Below, piece by piece: positions 19,434 to 28,400 of a stretch of DNA of 64,000 nt. Source of the DNA: Pseudomonas sp. CCI4.2 (GTDB taxonomy: Bacteria > Pseudomonadota > Gammaproteobacteria > Pseudomonadales > Pseudomonadaceae); the NCBI RefSeq assembly GCF_034350045.1, contig NZ_CP133781.1, positions 1,185,001 to 1,249,000 on the forward strand, given 5' to 3'. The position numbers and the translations under genes were made by a program. Numbering within the stretch: the stretch's first letter is position 1; the number at the start of each line of letters is the position of its first letter. A model generated the notes under the pieces. It worked only from the letters and a program-made list of their open reading frames with translations. It did no database searches and was not told the DNA's origin.

Positions 19434-20548
19434 GGCTGCGCCTTCGCGGTGGCGGGCTGGGGCGGTTGGGCAATCTCGACCTGCATATCGGGGTGCAATA
19501 ACTGGCCACCGGCAACCACTGCTTTTTCGTCAGCGTTCAACCCCTCGCTGATGACCACGCTGCCGGTCAAATAGCGGGCGACTTTAACGGCGTGCAAATT
19601 AGCAATGCCTTGGTCGTCAACCACCCAAACGGCCGGTTGCCCCAGTTGATCACCGAGGCCTTTGGTCAGTGCCGCCCACGGCAGTTGGACGCTGGCTTTG
19701 GCCGGCACGCTCAAGGCTGCACTGACCACCGAGCCCAGCTCCATACCCGCCGGTAATTGCGTCAGTGTGATTTTGACTTGCAGCGTGCCGGTCTGCGCGG
19801 AGACGGCGGGCGTTACTTCACGGACTTTGCCAGACACCTTGATGGCCGGGTTGTCGAGCAAGGTCACCTGCACCGCCTGATCAGTAGGAGGGTCGACGAA
19901 CAGCGATTCATAGACGTTGAATACCGCATCACGCTCGCCATCGCGCGCCAAGCCAAAAATCGGCACGGTGGCTTGCACCACTTGCCCGACTTCCGCCTGC
20001 CGCGAGGTAATAATGCCCGGCGCATCCGCCACCAGCGCGGTGTAACCCAACTGCTCACGGGCATTGGCCAACTGCGCCTGAGCCGCCTTCAGCGCGCTTT
20101 GGCTGCTGCGCAACGCCGCCTGTGCCGAATCGTATTCGCTGCGGCTGGTATACCCTTTGGGCAGTAATTTTTCCTGGCGCACAAACGCTGCGCTGGTCTG
20201 TTGGACTCTCGCTTGCTCAGCGGCTTGGGCGGCGACAGCTGAGTCAACGCTGGTTTGTAGGTCTTTGGGGTCAAGTTTGGCCAGAACTTGTTTGGCCGAG
20301 ACCCGATCACCGACGTCGACCATCCGCTGAATGATTTTGCCGCCCACGCGGAATGACAATTGAGTCTGCACCCGTGCCTGAATATCGCCCGTCAGCGACA
20401 CGGCGGCGGCGAAGTCGGCGGTTTTCACCTGCTGGACGTAAACCCTGGGGCGCTGCGGTTCTTGCGGTTTTTTGTCGCCACAACCGACCAATAAGCCAAG
20501 CACCACGCTCAAGCTGACCACGGCATATTTTGATCGATGAGCGGGCAT
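19430..20548 (-). CDS. triA: RND periplasmic adaptor lipoprotein, TriA-like
   Basis: A 372-residue adaptor, first gene of the operon, with AAAGGAG before its ATG. The lipobox is LLVGC (Cys23). The barrel-sandwich halves are SFRVGGKIIQRMVDVGDRVSAKQVLAKLDPKDLQ and ALVADAPGIITSRQAEVGQVVQ, separated by a coiled-coil hairpin. It differs enough from the second adaptor to suggest specialised roles, as known for TriA and TriB of P. aeruginosa, both of which are needed. Transcription is from an AT-richer gap shared with the divergent ATPase fragment; no adjacent regulator gene is seen. Confidence 0.82.
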   Translation of the reverse strand: MPAHRSKYAVVSLSVVLGLLVGCGDKKPQEPQRPRVYVQQVKTADFAAAVSLTGDIQARVQTQLSFRVGGKIIQRMVDVGDRVSAKQVLAKLDPKDLQTSVDSAVAAQAAEQARVQQTSAAFVRQEKLLPKGYTSRSEYDSAQAALRSSQSALKAAQAQLANAREQLGYTALVADAPGIITSRQAEVGQVVQATVPIFGLARDGERDAVFNVYESLFVDPPTDQAVQVTLLDNPAIKVSGKVREVTPAVSAQTGTLQVKITLTQLPAGMELGSVVSAALSVPAKASVQLPWAALTKGLGDQLGQPAVWVVDDQGIANLHAVKVARYLTGSVVISEGLNADEKAVVAGGQLLHPDMQVEIAQPPQPATAKAQP

Positions 20549-20712
20549 GCAGACTCCTTTGCAAATGCCGTGACAGACACGCGGTACAGGTTGTAGGAAA
20601 TCATTTCTAAATCTGAGGTATGCGACTGTGAGCGTAGATCAGGGTTCCGTCACTGACTAAACTCATGGTTTATGGAAATAGGTGGGCCTCATACGCCCTC
20701 AAGGACGTCAGC

Positions 20713-21096
20713 ATGTTGAAAACTCTCGCCGTGGCCAATTACCGCTCGATCAATTCGTTGGTAATGCCTCTTGGGCGCCTTAACGTCATCACCGGACCCA
20801 ATGGCAGCGGCAAATCAAACCTCTACCGAGCGCTGCGCCTGTTAGCCGAAACCGCTCAAGGCGGCGTCATTAATGCGCTGGCACGCGAAGGCGGTCTGTT
20901 GCCCGCGCTGGCCCGGTTGATTATTCAAGCGTCGCAGCATTGCCAAGTCTGGGTGGTCTCCCACGCCAGCCGCTTGATCGCCGCGCTGGAAAACGACCCA
21001 AGCTGCAACCCCATCGTGCTGGAAAAAAACTTCGGCCAAACCGCAATCGTGGGGCAAGGCATGCTCGATGCCCCAGCTTGGCATTGGCCGGATTGA
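20713..21096 (+). pseudogene. RecF-like AAA ATPase with large internal in-frame deletion
   Basis: Reads as 127 residues. The first ~60 are the N-terminus of a predicted ATPase (AVANYRSINSLVMPLGRLN, Walker A GPNGSGKSN). From LPALARLI onward it is the C-terminus of the same family (VWVVSHASRLIAALE, ending in PAWHWPD). The middle, including Walker B, is missing at ALAREGGL/LPALARLI. From memory of full-length pseudomonad relatives of about 360-380 residues, some 235 residues are gone with the frame kept. AAGGA sits seven bases before the ATG. It is very unlikely to hydrolyse ATP. It lies at the edge of a decayed block. Confidence 0.75.
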
Positions 21097-21221
21097 ATGA
21101 GATGTTTAGGGACGGCCTGAAGTAAGCCGTTCTTTTTCCGGAAAGTCAGGTGTCCCATTGTTCTTGGGTGAGTGGCTGAGTCACTGTTTGGCGTGTGGGC
21201 ATGAGTGTGAAGTGGTGCGCT

Positions 21222-21344
21222 GGGTGTTCTTCCAGGGGACGACGTTGTCAATCTCGCTCAGGAAATATCACGGCGGGTTCGCTTACGTTTATCTGCGTAC
21301 TCGGCATCGGCGAAAGAAATCTGCCCCATCGGAGTACCAACCAT
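21222..21344 (-). mobile_element. IS5-family transposase 5' remnant, frameshifted
   Basis: On the complement, from the ATG at 21342-21344, translation gives MGQISFADAEYA, KRKRTRRD, then a stop. Moving frame there gives FLSEIDNVVPWK. These together match the N-terminus of IS5-family transposases. Only about 40 codons are left and the frameshift falls between the blocks. The DNA beyond 21222 is not recognisable as transposase, and no terminal inverted repeats were found. The rest of the 316-base gap between the ATPase fragment and the next gene holds nothing I can name. Confidence 0.6.
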
Positions 21345-21412
21345 TCAGCTCATGTGATGGAAGACATTTCACCAGATTTTAAAACCTTTTTCAGAGTTTC
21401 CCCTAGGCACTA

Positions 21413-22021
21413 TTAATTGCCGCTTATACCACCCGTATTCGCAATGGAGAAAAACCTGACACACGAAAGTTTACCGTCAATTCCGTTATGGTAAGCGCCT
21501 GAAATATACTTAACGCCAGGTGTCACTTCTTGACCTATGCCGACGCCAGTATCGAGACGTTTCACAATGCCTGTTGTAGTGTGGTGCGCCATCACTTTGT
21601 ACTCAAAGTAATCATCATCATACAAATGACTGTCACCGCATTTCTTATCATAGAAACCAAAACTCATTATCCCCGCGTCAATAAGCCTATAGCCATAGGC
21701 TTCGTCGTTATTGCAGCCATAAATATGGCTGTCCAGATACACGTCTACCTCTCCTTTTGTCCCAATTTCCGGAAGGGGAATCGTACATCTTAACTGCCAG
21801 GTTCCGTTGCCTGTAGTCGGAGCGGTATTTTTGTACAGTTCAAGTGATCCGTTGGCCATGGGTGTGGCGCTAGCGGCAGACACGCCCTCATCTGCCCCCA
21901 TCGCTAAACCACCCGTAAACAAAAGGCTTGTACATACCGCTAACACGCTACAACGCCGTTTATTAAATCGATTGATGGCAACCCGGCTGTTCAATACTTC
22001 CTTTTTTTTCAAAATATCCAT
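21413..22021 (-). CDS. Secreted protein of unknown function
   Basis: A 202-residue protein with a long signal peptide: a basic stretch (NRFNKRRC), a hydrophobic core (SVLAVCTSLLFTGGLAMG) and likely cleavage near ADEG. The mature part has four cysteines (in LRCTIPL, YGCNND, KKCGDSH, LSCVRFF), enough for two disulfides, and is rich in Gly, Tyr and Asp. I do not recognise the family. The DNA is AT-richer than the neighbouring core genes and lies among broken genes, which suggests foreign origin. Its reading frame is intact. The upstream region is AT-rich and may hold its own promoter. Confidence 0.6.
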   Translation of the reverse strand: MDILKKKEVLNSRVAINRFNKRRCSVLAVCTSLLFTGGLAMGADEGVSAASATPMANGSLELYKNTAPTTGNGTWQLRCTIPLPEIGTKGEVDVYLDSHIYGCNNDEAYGYRLIDAGIMSFGFYDKKCGDSHLYDDDYFEYKVMAHHTTTGIVKRLDTGVGIGQEVTPGVKYISGAYHNGIDGKLSCVRFFSIANTGGISGN

Positions 22022-22228
22022 ATTTTTCTACTCAACAAGTATTTAATGGCTTAACCCAGCCTTAATAAAACACTTATGGGCGAACGAGAACAACTGCCAT
22101 TAATGACAGTCACTAGAACGTCTCGCAACAATAATTTATTAACAGATCGCGATCCGCTATATCGTCAGCGCGAGTTAGTCTCTGTTGATTCCCATTGAAA
22201 CCGATTCAATTGCAAAGGCGTCGCACTG

Positions 22229-22914
22229 TTAATCGTGCAGGCGCACGGCGCTAGTAGCCTCCCGCGCCATTTCCAACTCAGCGCCTTGCAGCCACTGTCC
22301 GTAGTATTCTTTCAACTCCTGCTCCCATCCAGCCACTTCATCAAGCACGTGTTCGGCGTAGTCAAGCGACAGCGCGAAATGGGCGTGGTGACTTAGCAGG
22401 TTCTTGCGGCTGATCTTGGTTCCTTCCCGGCCAACCGCCATCACCAACGTTTGAGCAGGCCCTTCACCCAAGACCGGCAACACGTCGTAAATCGGCGATA
22501 GACGCCATTGTCCATCCAGCCAAATGATTGCGTGGTTGCGAGGATGGTCGTCGCTGTTTCCCACCAAAGCGGTGTAGCACATGGGCTTGAAGAATACGGT
22601 CGTTGTTCGGTGACTTGAGCAAAAAATCGATGGGCGCCAGATCTTGACCGTAAACGCGATGAAGTAATCGCTCACCCCAGCCGTCAGGCATGGCGTCGTT
22701 GATGAAGCCTGGAATGCCCCGTTTTTTTGAAACGCCTGTGTAGGCTTCTGCGCGCAATGGATAGTTAACGGGGTCGGGCACCCACCCACCCACCGCGCGC
22801 CACGTAGTCGGGCGCATAGATAAACTCACCGACTTTACCCTGCAAGGTCAGCCTGCCAAGCGTCAGCAGCTCGCGCGTGACCGGATGCTCCATGTAGATG
22901 TAGGCACGAGACAT
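22229..22914 (-). pseudogene. hipA: hipA-family toxin kinase, frameshifted and internally deleted
   Basis: The start ATG (22912-22914, complement) overlaps the hipB stop in TGATG. The first 40 codons (MSRAYIYMEH...) run into four copies of CACC on the plus strand (22779-22794) and then a stop. In the next frame the gene continues with GWVPDPVNYPL, the G-loop-side block FINDAMPDGWGERLL and DFLLKSPNNDR. It then jumps, again out of frame, to the kinase C-terminal block YTALVGNSDDHPRNH...LSPIYDVLP. About 190 residues that HipA kinases normally have between these blocks are missing. The toxin is therefore dead twice over. Confidence 0.82.
22779..22794. repeat. Tetranucleotide repeat (CACC)x4 in hipA
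   Basis: Four perfect CACC units (GGTG on the coding strand). Removing one unit joins VARGG to WVPDPVNYP in frame, so the fourth copy looks like a slippage insertion. Confidence 0.9.
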
Positions 22915-23258
22915 CAAAAATCCTCCGCCTTAGGCTTAGACAGTCGGACACGCTTGGAAGCAAGGTTCGTTTGAGCATCTTGATGAGCGGCATACCGAAT
23001 CATCTGTGACGTATTTTCGATGCCTTCCAGTGAACTGAAAAGCATCTCGCTAATACCCAAGCGCCACAGCACCAACATGAACGACCTAAGGTCAACGTGC
23101 TCCGACCCATTCTCAATTTTGCGCAGCGTATGCTCTGAAATTCCGAGGCTGGTTTTGAGGTCGGTCTGGCGCAGGCCCAGGTCCACGCGCTTAGCCTTTA
23201 CTAAAAGCCCGATTTTACTAAGCGAATCGCCGCAACCTACTGGGAAAAAGTCTTTCAT
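22914..23258 (-). CDS. hipB: HipB-like antitoxin, XRE family
   Basis: A 114-residue DNA-binding protein. The helix-turn-helix is DLGLRQTDLKTSLGISEHTLRKIENGSEHVDLRSFMLVLWRLG (about residues 22-64), typical of XRE antitoxins. The start at 23258 has GAGG six bases upstream; a longer in-frame start at 23306 has no such site. It overlaps the broken hipA by one base, so it is the antitoxin half of a former HipBA module. It may still repress its own promoter. It is intact while its partner is not, which is the safe order of decay. Confidence 0.75.
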   Translation of the reverse strand: MKDFFPVGCGDSLSKIGLLVKAKRVDLGLRQTDLKTSLGISEHTLRKIENGSEHVDLRSFMLVLWRLGISEMLFSSLEGIENTSQMIRYAAHQDAQTNLASKRVRLSKPKAEDF

Positions 23259-23723
23259 AACACGCCTCAGATTGAGCTTTATCTGCAATAAGGCTGACTG
23301 TAGCACGGCTTATAAATTCAGATGAGGGGGGTAAAGTTGATGATGGCGGGGGGTTACTTACGCTGTAGGCCTCTTAGAGGCTGGTAACAGTAGCGAGCAA
23401 ATTTTGACGAGGTGAGACTGGCAAAAAAAGCATGTTTCCAGAAAAGTGGGGGGATACCGCATCATCTACGACGCGCCCGTGATGCCTTCCACTCTGCATG
23501 CGCTCGCAAACAGCTGGGCCTAAACGCTAAGGATTCTAGATAGGTGTACAGCTAAATCTATGAAAGCCCCGTGCAGCGTGCTATCTATATCCGGCAGTTT
23601 CTAGGCGCCATCAAAATGACATTGATCTGACTGAGGGCCCTTTGCCAACTAATAGCCGTATACATAGACACGCCCGGCACCCAATTAGCGACGGCTCCTC
23701 AGGTCCGAGTCAGGAGCAACAGC
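23259..23723. other. Gene-free stretch before the response regulator
   Basis: About 465 bases between the divergent hipB-like gene and the GGDEF-EAL response regulator. I found no coding frame with family motifs, no tRNA and no clear inverted repeat. It should hold promoters for both genes. Short stops occur in all frames. Confidence 0.5.
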
Positions 23724-25403
23724 ATGCGCAACAAAATATTTGGCGAACCAGTCATTCTGGTGGTCGACGATCAAGCTACAGATGTCAGGATTCTGACTGA
23801 AGCGGTGCGCGATCTAGGCCAAGTATATTTTGTCACCGATGGCCGGTCCGCCTTGGAAGCCGCCAGGCGTTGGCGACCCGATGTGGTTTTACTCGACATC
23901 CAGATGCCGGACATGAATGGTTTTGCGGTGTGCAAGGCGCTCAAATCCGACCCGAAGACATGTGACAGCGCTGTTATTTTCGTGACATCCCACACGCAAA
24001 CTGAAAACGAGCTACGGGCGCTCGAGTACGGCGGTGTCCATTTTTTACAGAAACCGTTGAACATTCCGGTAGCCCGAGCGCACATCAAGGCGCATATCGC
24101 GCTTCGTTCGGAGGCAAAAAAACTCGCTAACCATGATGCATTGACTGAGCTTCCCAACCGCACCCTTTTGTACGATCGCACGGATCAGGCGTTGCAACAG
24201 GCTCGGCATAGCCGAGGAAAGGTGGCCTTGCTACTGATCGATTTAGATCATTTCAAGGCGATCAACGATGCGGTCGGCCATGCCATCGGTGATGCGGTCT
24301 TGCAAGTGGTCGCGACTCGCCTGAAAGAATACGTGCGCGTGATCGACACGGTTAGTCGTCAAGGCGGCGATTCATTTATGGTGCTCATGCCGGAGTTGGA
24401 GAACTTCGACGCGGTGGGCGATTTTTCTGCTGAACTGCTCTCAATCATCAGTAAGCGGATTTACGTGGAGGATATGCACTACGACGTCACCGCTAGCATT
24501 GGCATCGGTTTGTTCCCAGATGACAGCGACACGCTGGAGTCGCTGTATTGGCACGCCGATACAGCCATGTATCAAGCCAAGCAACACGGTAGAAATACCT
24601 ACTGTTTCTTTTCTGCAGAAATCGAAACCAGCCTGCGTGCCCGGCACCAGCTCGAGCTAAGTCTGCGTAGCGCCCTTGAACAGGGTGACTTTCGGGTCTT
24701 CTACCAAAGTAAGGTGGACGCCAGAACCTGCCAGGTGGTGGGCATTGAGGCCTTGGTGCGCTTGTGCAGTAACGGCGTTATCGTGCTCCCAAATCAATTC
24801 ATCCCGCTGGCTGAGGAAACTGGACTGATCATCCCCATTGGCGAATTCGTTCTCAGGCAGGCCTGTTACGACGCCAAGTCTTTATCCGATCGCGGCCATG
24901 CAATCCCGGTGAGCGTCAATATTTCTGCCCAACAATTTCAGGTCCACTCCTTCCTTGACATGGTTAAGGCGATTCTTAGCGAATCAGGGCTGGAGCCCAA
25001 CATGTTGGAGCTGGAAATAACGGAAGGTGTTTTGGTTCAGGATATCGATATCACGTGCGAAACACTGGCGGCCCTAAGGAGTATGGGGATACGCATTTCG
25101 GTGGATGACTTCGGCACAGGATATTCAAGCCTGGCGTACTTGAAGCGCTTTCCAGTGAACATCCTGAAGATTGACCAAAGCTTCGTGCGGACCATGCTTG
25201 AAGATAAAAGTGATGCAGCCATCGTGGCCACGATTATCAAGCTTGCCCAGGTGCTTGGACTCGAGCTGGTCGCGGAGGGTGTAGAAACCGAAGAGCAGGC
25301 ACAGGCCCTTTTATCATTGGGCTGCCATGTCATGCAGGGCTACCTCTATTGCCGCCCGATTCCTTTCTCCGGGATGTCCGTGCTGCTCGACAATAACAAA
25401 TAG
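23724..25403 (+). CDS. Response regulator with degenerate GGDEF and intact EAL domain
   Basis: A 559-residue protein: receiver (~10-125, phosphoacceptor Asp58, Lys110), GGDEF domain (~135-300) and EAL domain (~310-555). The GGDEF signature is GGDSF (residues 214-218), so the catalytic glutamate is a serine and cyclase activity is doubtful. The EAL domain keeps IEALVRL (Glu342), ELEITEG, DDFGTGYSSL and KIDQSFV, so it should break down c-di-GMP. The next gene is a hybrid kinase with an HPt domain, the probable phosphate donor. CAGGAG before the ATG supports the start. Confidence 0.88.
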   Translation: MRNKIFGEPVILVVDDQATDVRILTEAVRDLGQVYFVTDGRSALEAARRWRPDVVLLDIQMPDMNGFAVCKALKSDPKTCDSAVIFVTSHTQTENELRALEYGGVHFLQKPLNIPVARAHIKAHIALRSEAKKLANHDALTELPNRTLLYDRTDQALQQARHSRGKVALLLIDLDHFKAINDAVGHAIGDAVLQVVATRLKEYVRVIDTVSRQGGDSFMVLMPELENFDAVGDFSAELLSIISKRIYVEDMHYDVTASIGIGLFPDDSDTLESLYWHADTAMYQAKQHGRNTYCFFSAEIETSLRARHQLELSLRSALEQGDFRVFYQSKVDARTCQVVGIEALVRLCSNGVIVLPNQFIPLAEETGLIIPIGEFVLRQACYDAKSLSDRGHAIPVSVNISAQQFQVHSFLDMVKAILSESGLEPNMLELEITEGVLVQDIDITCETLAALRSMGIRISVDDFGTGYSSLAYLKRFPVNILKIDQSFVRTMLEDKSDAAIVATIIKLAQVLGLELVAEGVETEEQAQALLSLGCHVMQGYLYCRPIPFSGMSVLLDNNK

Positions 25404-25414
25404 TAACGAGCGTC

Positions 25415-25449
25415 AAAGGCCCGCCCGTGCTCATGACTAGGGGCCTTTT
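25415..25449 (+). terminator. Possible terminator/attenuator between regulator and kinase
   Basis: AAAGGCCC (25415-25422) pairs with GGGCCTTT (25441-25448), followed by few Ts, with an 18-base loop. It may partly end the upstream transcript. Confidence 0.45.
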
Positions 25450-25482
25450 GATTGACGCCGCTGTCTATTGGAGCTTCATACA

Positions 25483-28400
25483 ATGAATAAAAATAACAGC
25501 GTGGCCCCTATCAGCCTTGGGGCGTTCTTAACGCTGGTGGTTGGATTACTGGCGACGGCTTTAGGTGCCTGGGCGTTGCGCGAAGCCAATGACAATCAAG
25601 CACGGACGGCGGTCCAGACTGAAACGCTAGAAGCCGCCGATGCGGTAGCGGATAGATTGAAGCTCTACGAATATGGCTTACGCGGTGCGCGCGGGGTCGT
25701 GTTAACCGCAGGGGAGGATTTGATTACGCTCGACGCGTTCCACCGCTATAGCCAGACGCGCGACCTGGCTGTTGAATTTCCTGGTGCAAGGGGCTTTGGT
25801 TTTATTCGCAGGGTGCCGGTGGCGCAAGAAAAGCAATTCCTGGCGGAGGCGAGACATGATGGACAGCCCAACTTTTCAATCAAGCAGCTGACCCCGCAAA
25901 CAGATGAACGTTTTGTAATTCAGTACATTGAACCCTTGGAGCAAAATCAGCGTGCTCTGGGCCTTGATATAGCATCGGACCCTAGTCGTCGAGAGGCCGC
26001 GCGCAAGGCCATCCGCACTGGCAAGGCCCAACTCACCGCACCGATTACGTTGGTTCAGGCTGATGATAAACAGCATCAAGGGTTTTTGATGCTTATGCCC
26101 ATCTACCGAGACACGTTGGCCCCTACTAGCGTTGCCCAGCGTGAGCAGAGTGCATTTGGCTGGAGTTATGCTCCATTGGTGATTGCCGACGTGCTGGCTA
26201 GTTTCCCCGGAAAAAATGATTCGATCCATCTAACGCTGACCGACATTACCGTGCCAGGGCAGGAAATACCGTTCTACGACAACGCCAACGCCCCACCCAG
26301 TCCCCAGAGCCGTTTCACGAACAAGGTTCAACTTGACCTGTATGGCCGTCATTGGCTGCTGGAGGTCAGCCCCTCTCCTGCGTTTATTCAACGATTGAAC
26401 TTGGTATCGCCCAGGCTGGTATTTTCCATCGGAGTCCTGATTACCTTGCTGCTCACCGTGTTAGTCGGCCTTGGTAGCGTGAGCCGTCAGCGTCGATCAC
26501 TCGTGGTTGCCCAGCAAGCCTGGTTGGCAGCGATCGTCGAAAGCTCGTCGGATGGCATTATCGGCAAGACCCTCGAAGGCATCGTGACGAGCTGGAATAA
26601 AGGCGCCGAGCAGCTATTTGGCTACACCTCTTTAGAAGCCGTCGGTCAGCCGTTGTCCAAGCTGATCATGCCGGACGGTTACGAGCGGGAGAAAATCGAC
26701 ATCCTGGAAAAAATTAGTCAGGGAGAACATATATCCAGCTTCCAGACCAAACGTCACCGCCGAGACAACAGTTTGATCGATGTCTCGGTGACTATCTCAC
26801 CCATCCGTGACGAGACCGGGTTAATTGTCGGTGCCTCAAAAACGGTACGGGATATCACCACTGAAAAAAATAACGAAGCAAAAATCCTGGAGCTGAACTC
26901 AAGTCTCGAAGAGCAGGTTATCCAGCGCACATCACAATTGAGCGAGCTGAACATGCTGCTCACCGGCGTGCTGAACTCTGCCTCTCAAGTGTCGATCATC
27001 GCCACGGATCTTGATGGAGTGATTCAGGTATTCAACAAGGGGTCCGAGAGACTCTTAGGTTACAAGGCCGATGAGATGGTAAACAGGCACACACCCTCAA
27101 TCATCCATGTGCCCGAGGAAGTTGCGGCTCGCGGCGTGGAGTTGAGCGCCGAATACGGCCAGCCTATCGAAGGTTTCCGCGCACTGGTGTACAAGGCGAA
27201 AATTGAAGGCGTGGCGCAAACCCATGAGTGGAGTTATGTACGCAAGGATGGTTCGCGTTTCCCAGTGATATTGGTCGTGACCGCCATGCGCGATGGCAAC
27301 GGTCAGCTCAGTGGTTACTTGGGCATTGCGATAGACATTACCGTGCGCAGAGAACTGGAATCCAGCCTACGACACGCGAAAGAGCAGGCGGATGCCGCGA
27401 GTGCTGCCAAATCTACTTTTTTGGCGAATATGAGCCACGAAATCCGCACACCGATGAATGCGGTATTGGGCATGTTGCAGTTGGTGCTGCGCACCGAAAT
27501 GAACGTTCGCCAATACGAATACGTGACCAAGGCGCAGACAGCTGCCAAGTCACTGCTGAGGCTACTTAATGACATCCTCGATTACTCTAAAATTGAGGCC
27601 AATAAGTTACAACTGGACCTGCACCCCTTTGAACTTGAGGCGCTATTGCGCGATCTCGCCGTGATACTGGCAGGGAACCAAGAGGGGGAAGAGGTCGAAG
27701 TGATGTTCGATCTTGATGTCGGACTGCCTAGCATGTTGATTGGAGACAGTTTTCGCCTGCAACAAATCTTGATCAACCTGGCGGGAAACGCCCTCAAATT
27801 TACCTCCCACGGACAGGTGGTCGTCAGCGTCAAACAGCTCGATGGCTCGGCGCAAAGCGTCCGTTTACGCATCGCGATTACCGACACCGGAATCGGCATT
27901 AGTCCTGAACAGCTCGAACGAATATTCGATGGGTTCACTCAAGCTGAGGCCTCGACTTCACGCCGCTTTGGTGGGACGGGGCTGGGGCTGGTGATCTGTC
28001 AAAAGATGGTCAGGCTAATGGGCGGAGTACTCCAGGTAGACAGCCAGCCGGGTATAGGCAGCCGCTTCTGGTTTGACCTTGAACTCGATGTTGCACAAGA
28101 CACCCCGTTGGGGGCTAGCGACGTTGTCGAGTTCCCGGCGATGCGTATTTTGATTGTCGACGATAACGCCATTGCCTGCGAAATCATGATGCGTACCGTC
28201 AATGCGTTGGGCTGGCAGGCGGACTGTGTGATGGACGGCGCATTGGCCGTTGAGCATGTCCGGGAAGCCCGAGAACAAGGGCAAGGCTATGGCGTGGTCT
28301 TGATGGATTGGCGCATGCCCGGAATGGATGGCCTAAGCGCGGCTGAAGTCATTCATCGCCAAGGCACCCATCAGCCTGCGCCTATCGTGATTATGATCAC

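Noticed and set aside
22229..22829. Two overlapping open frames in the hipA region as separate genes
   Set aside because: Both carry successive blocks of one HipA protein, so they are pieces of a single broken gene.
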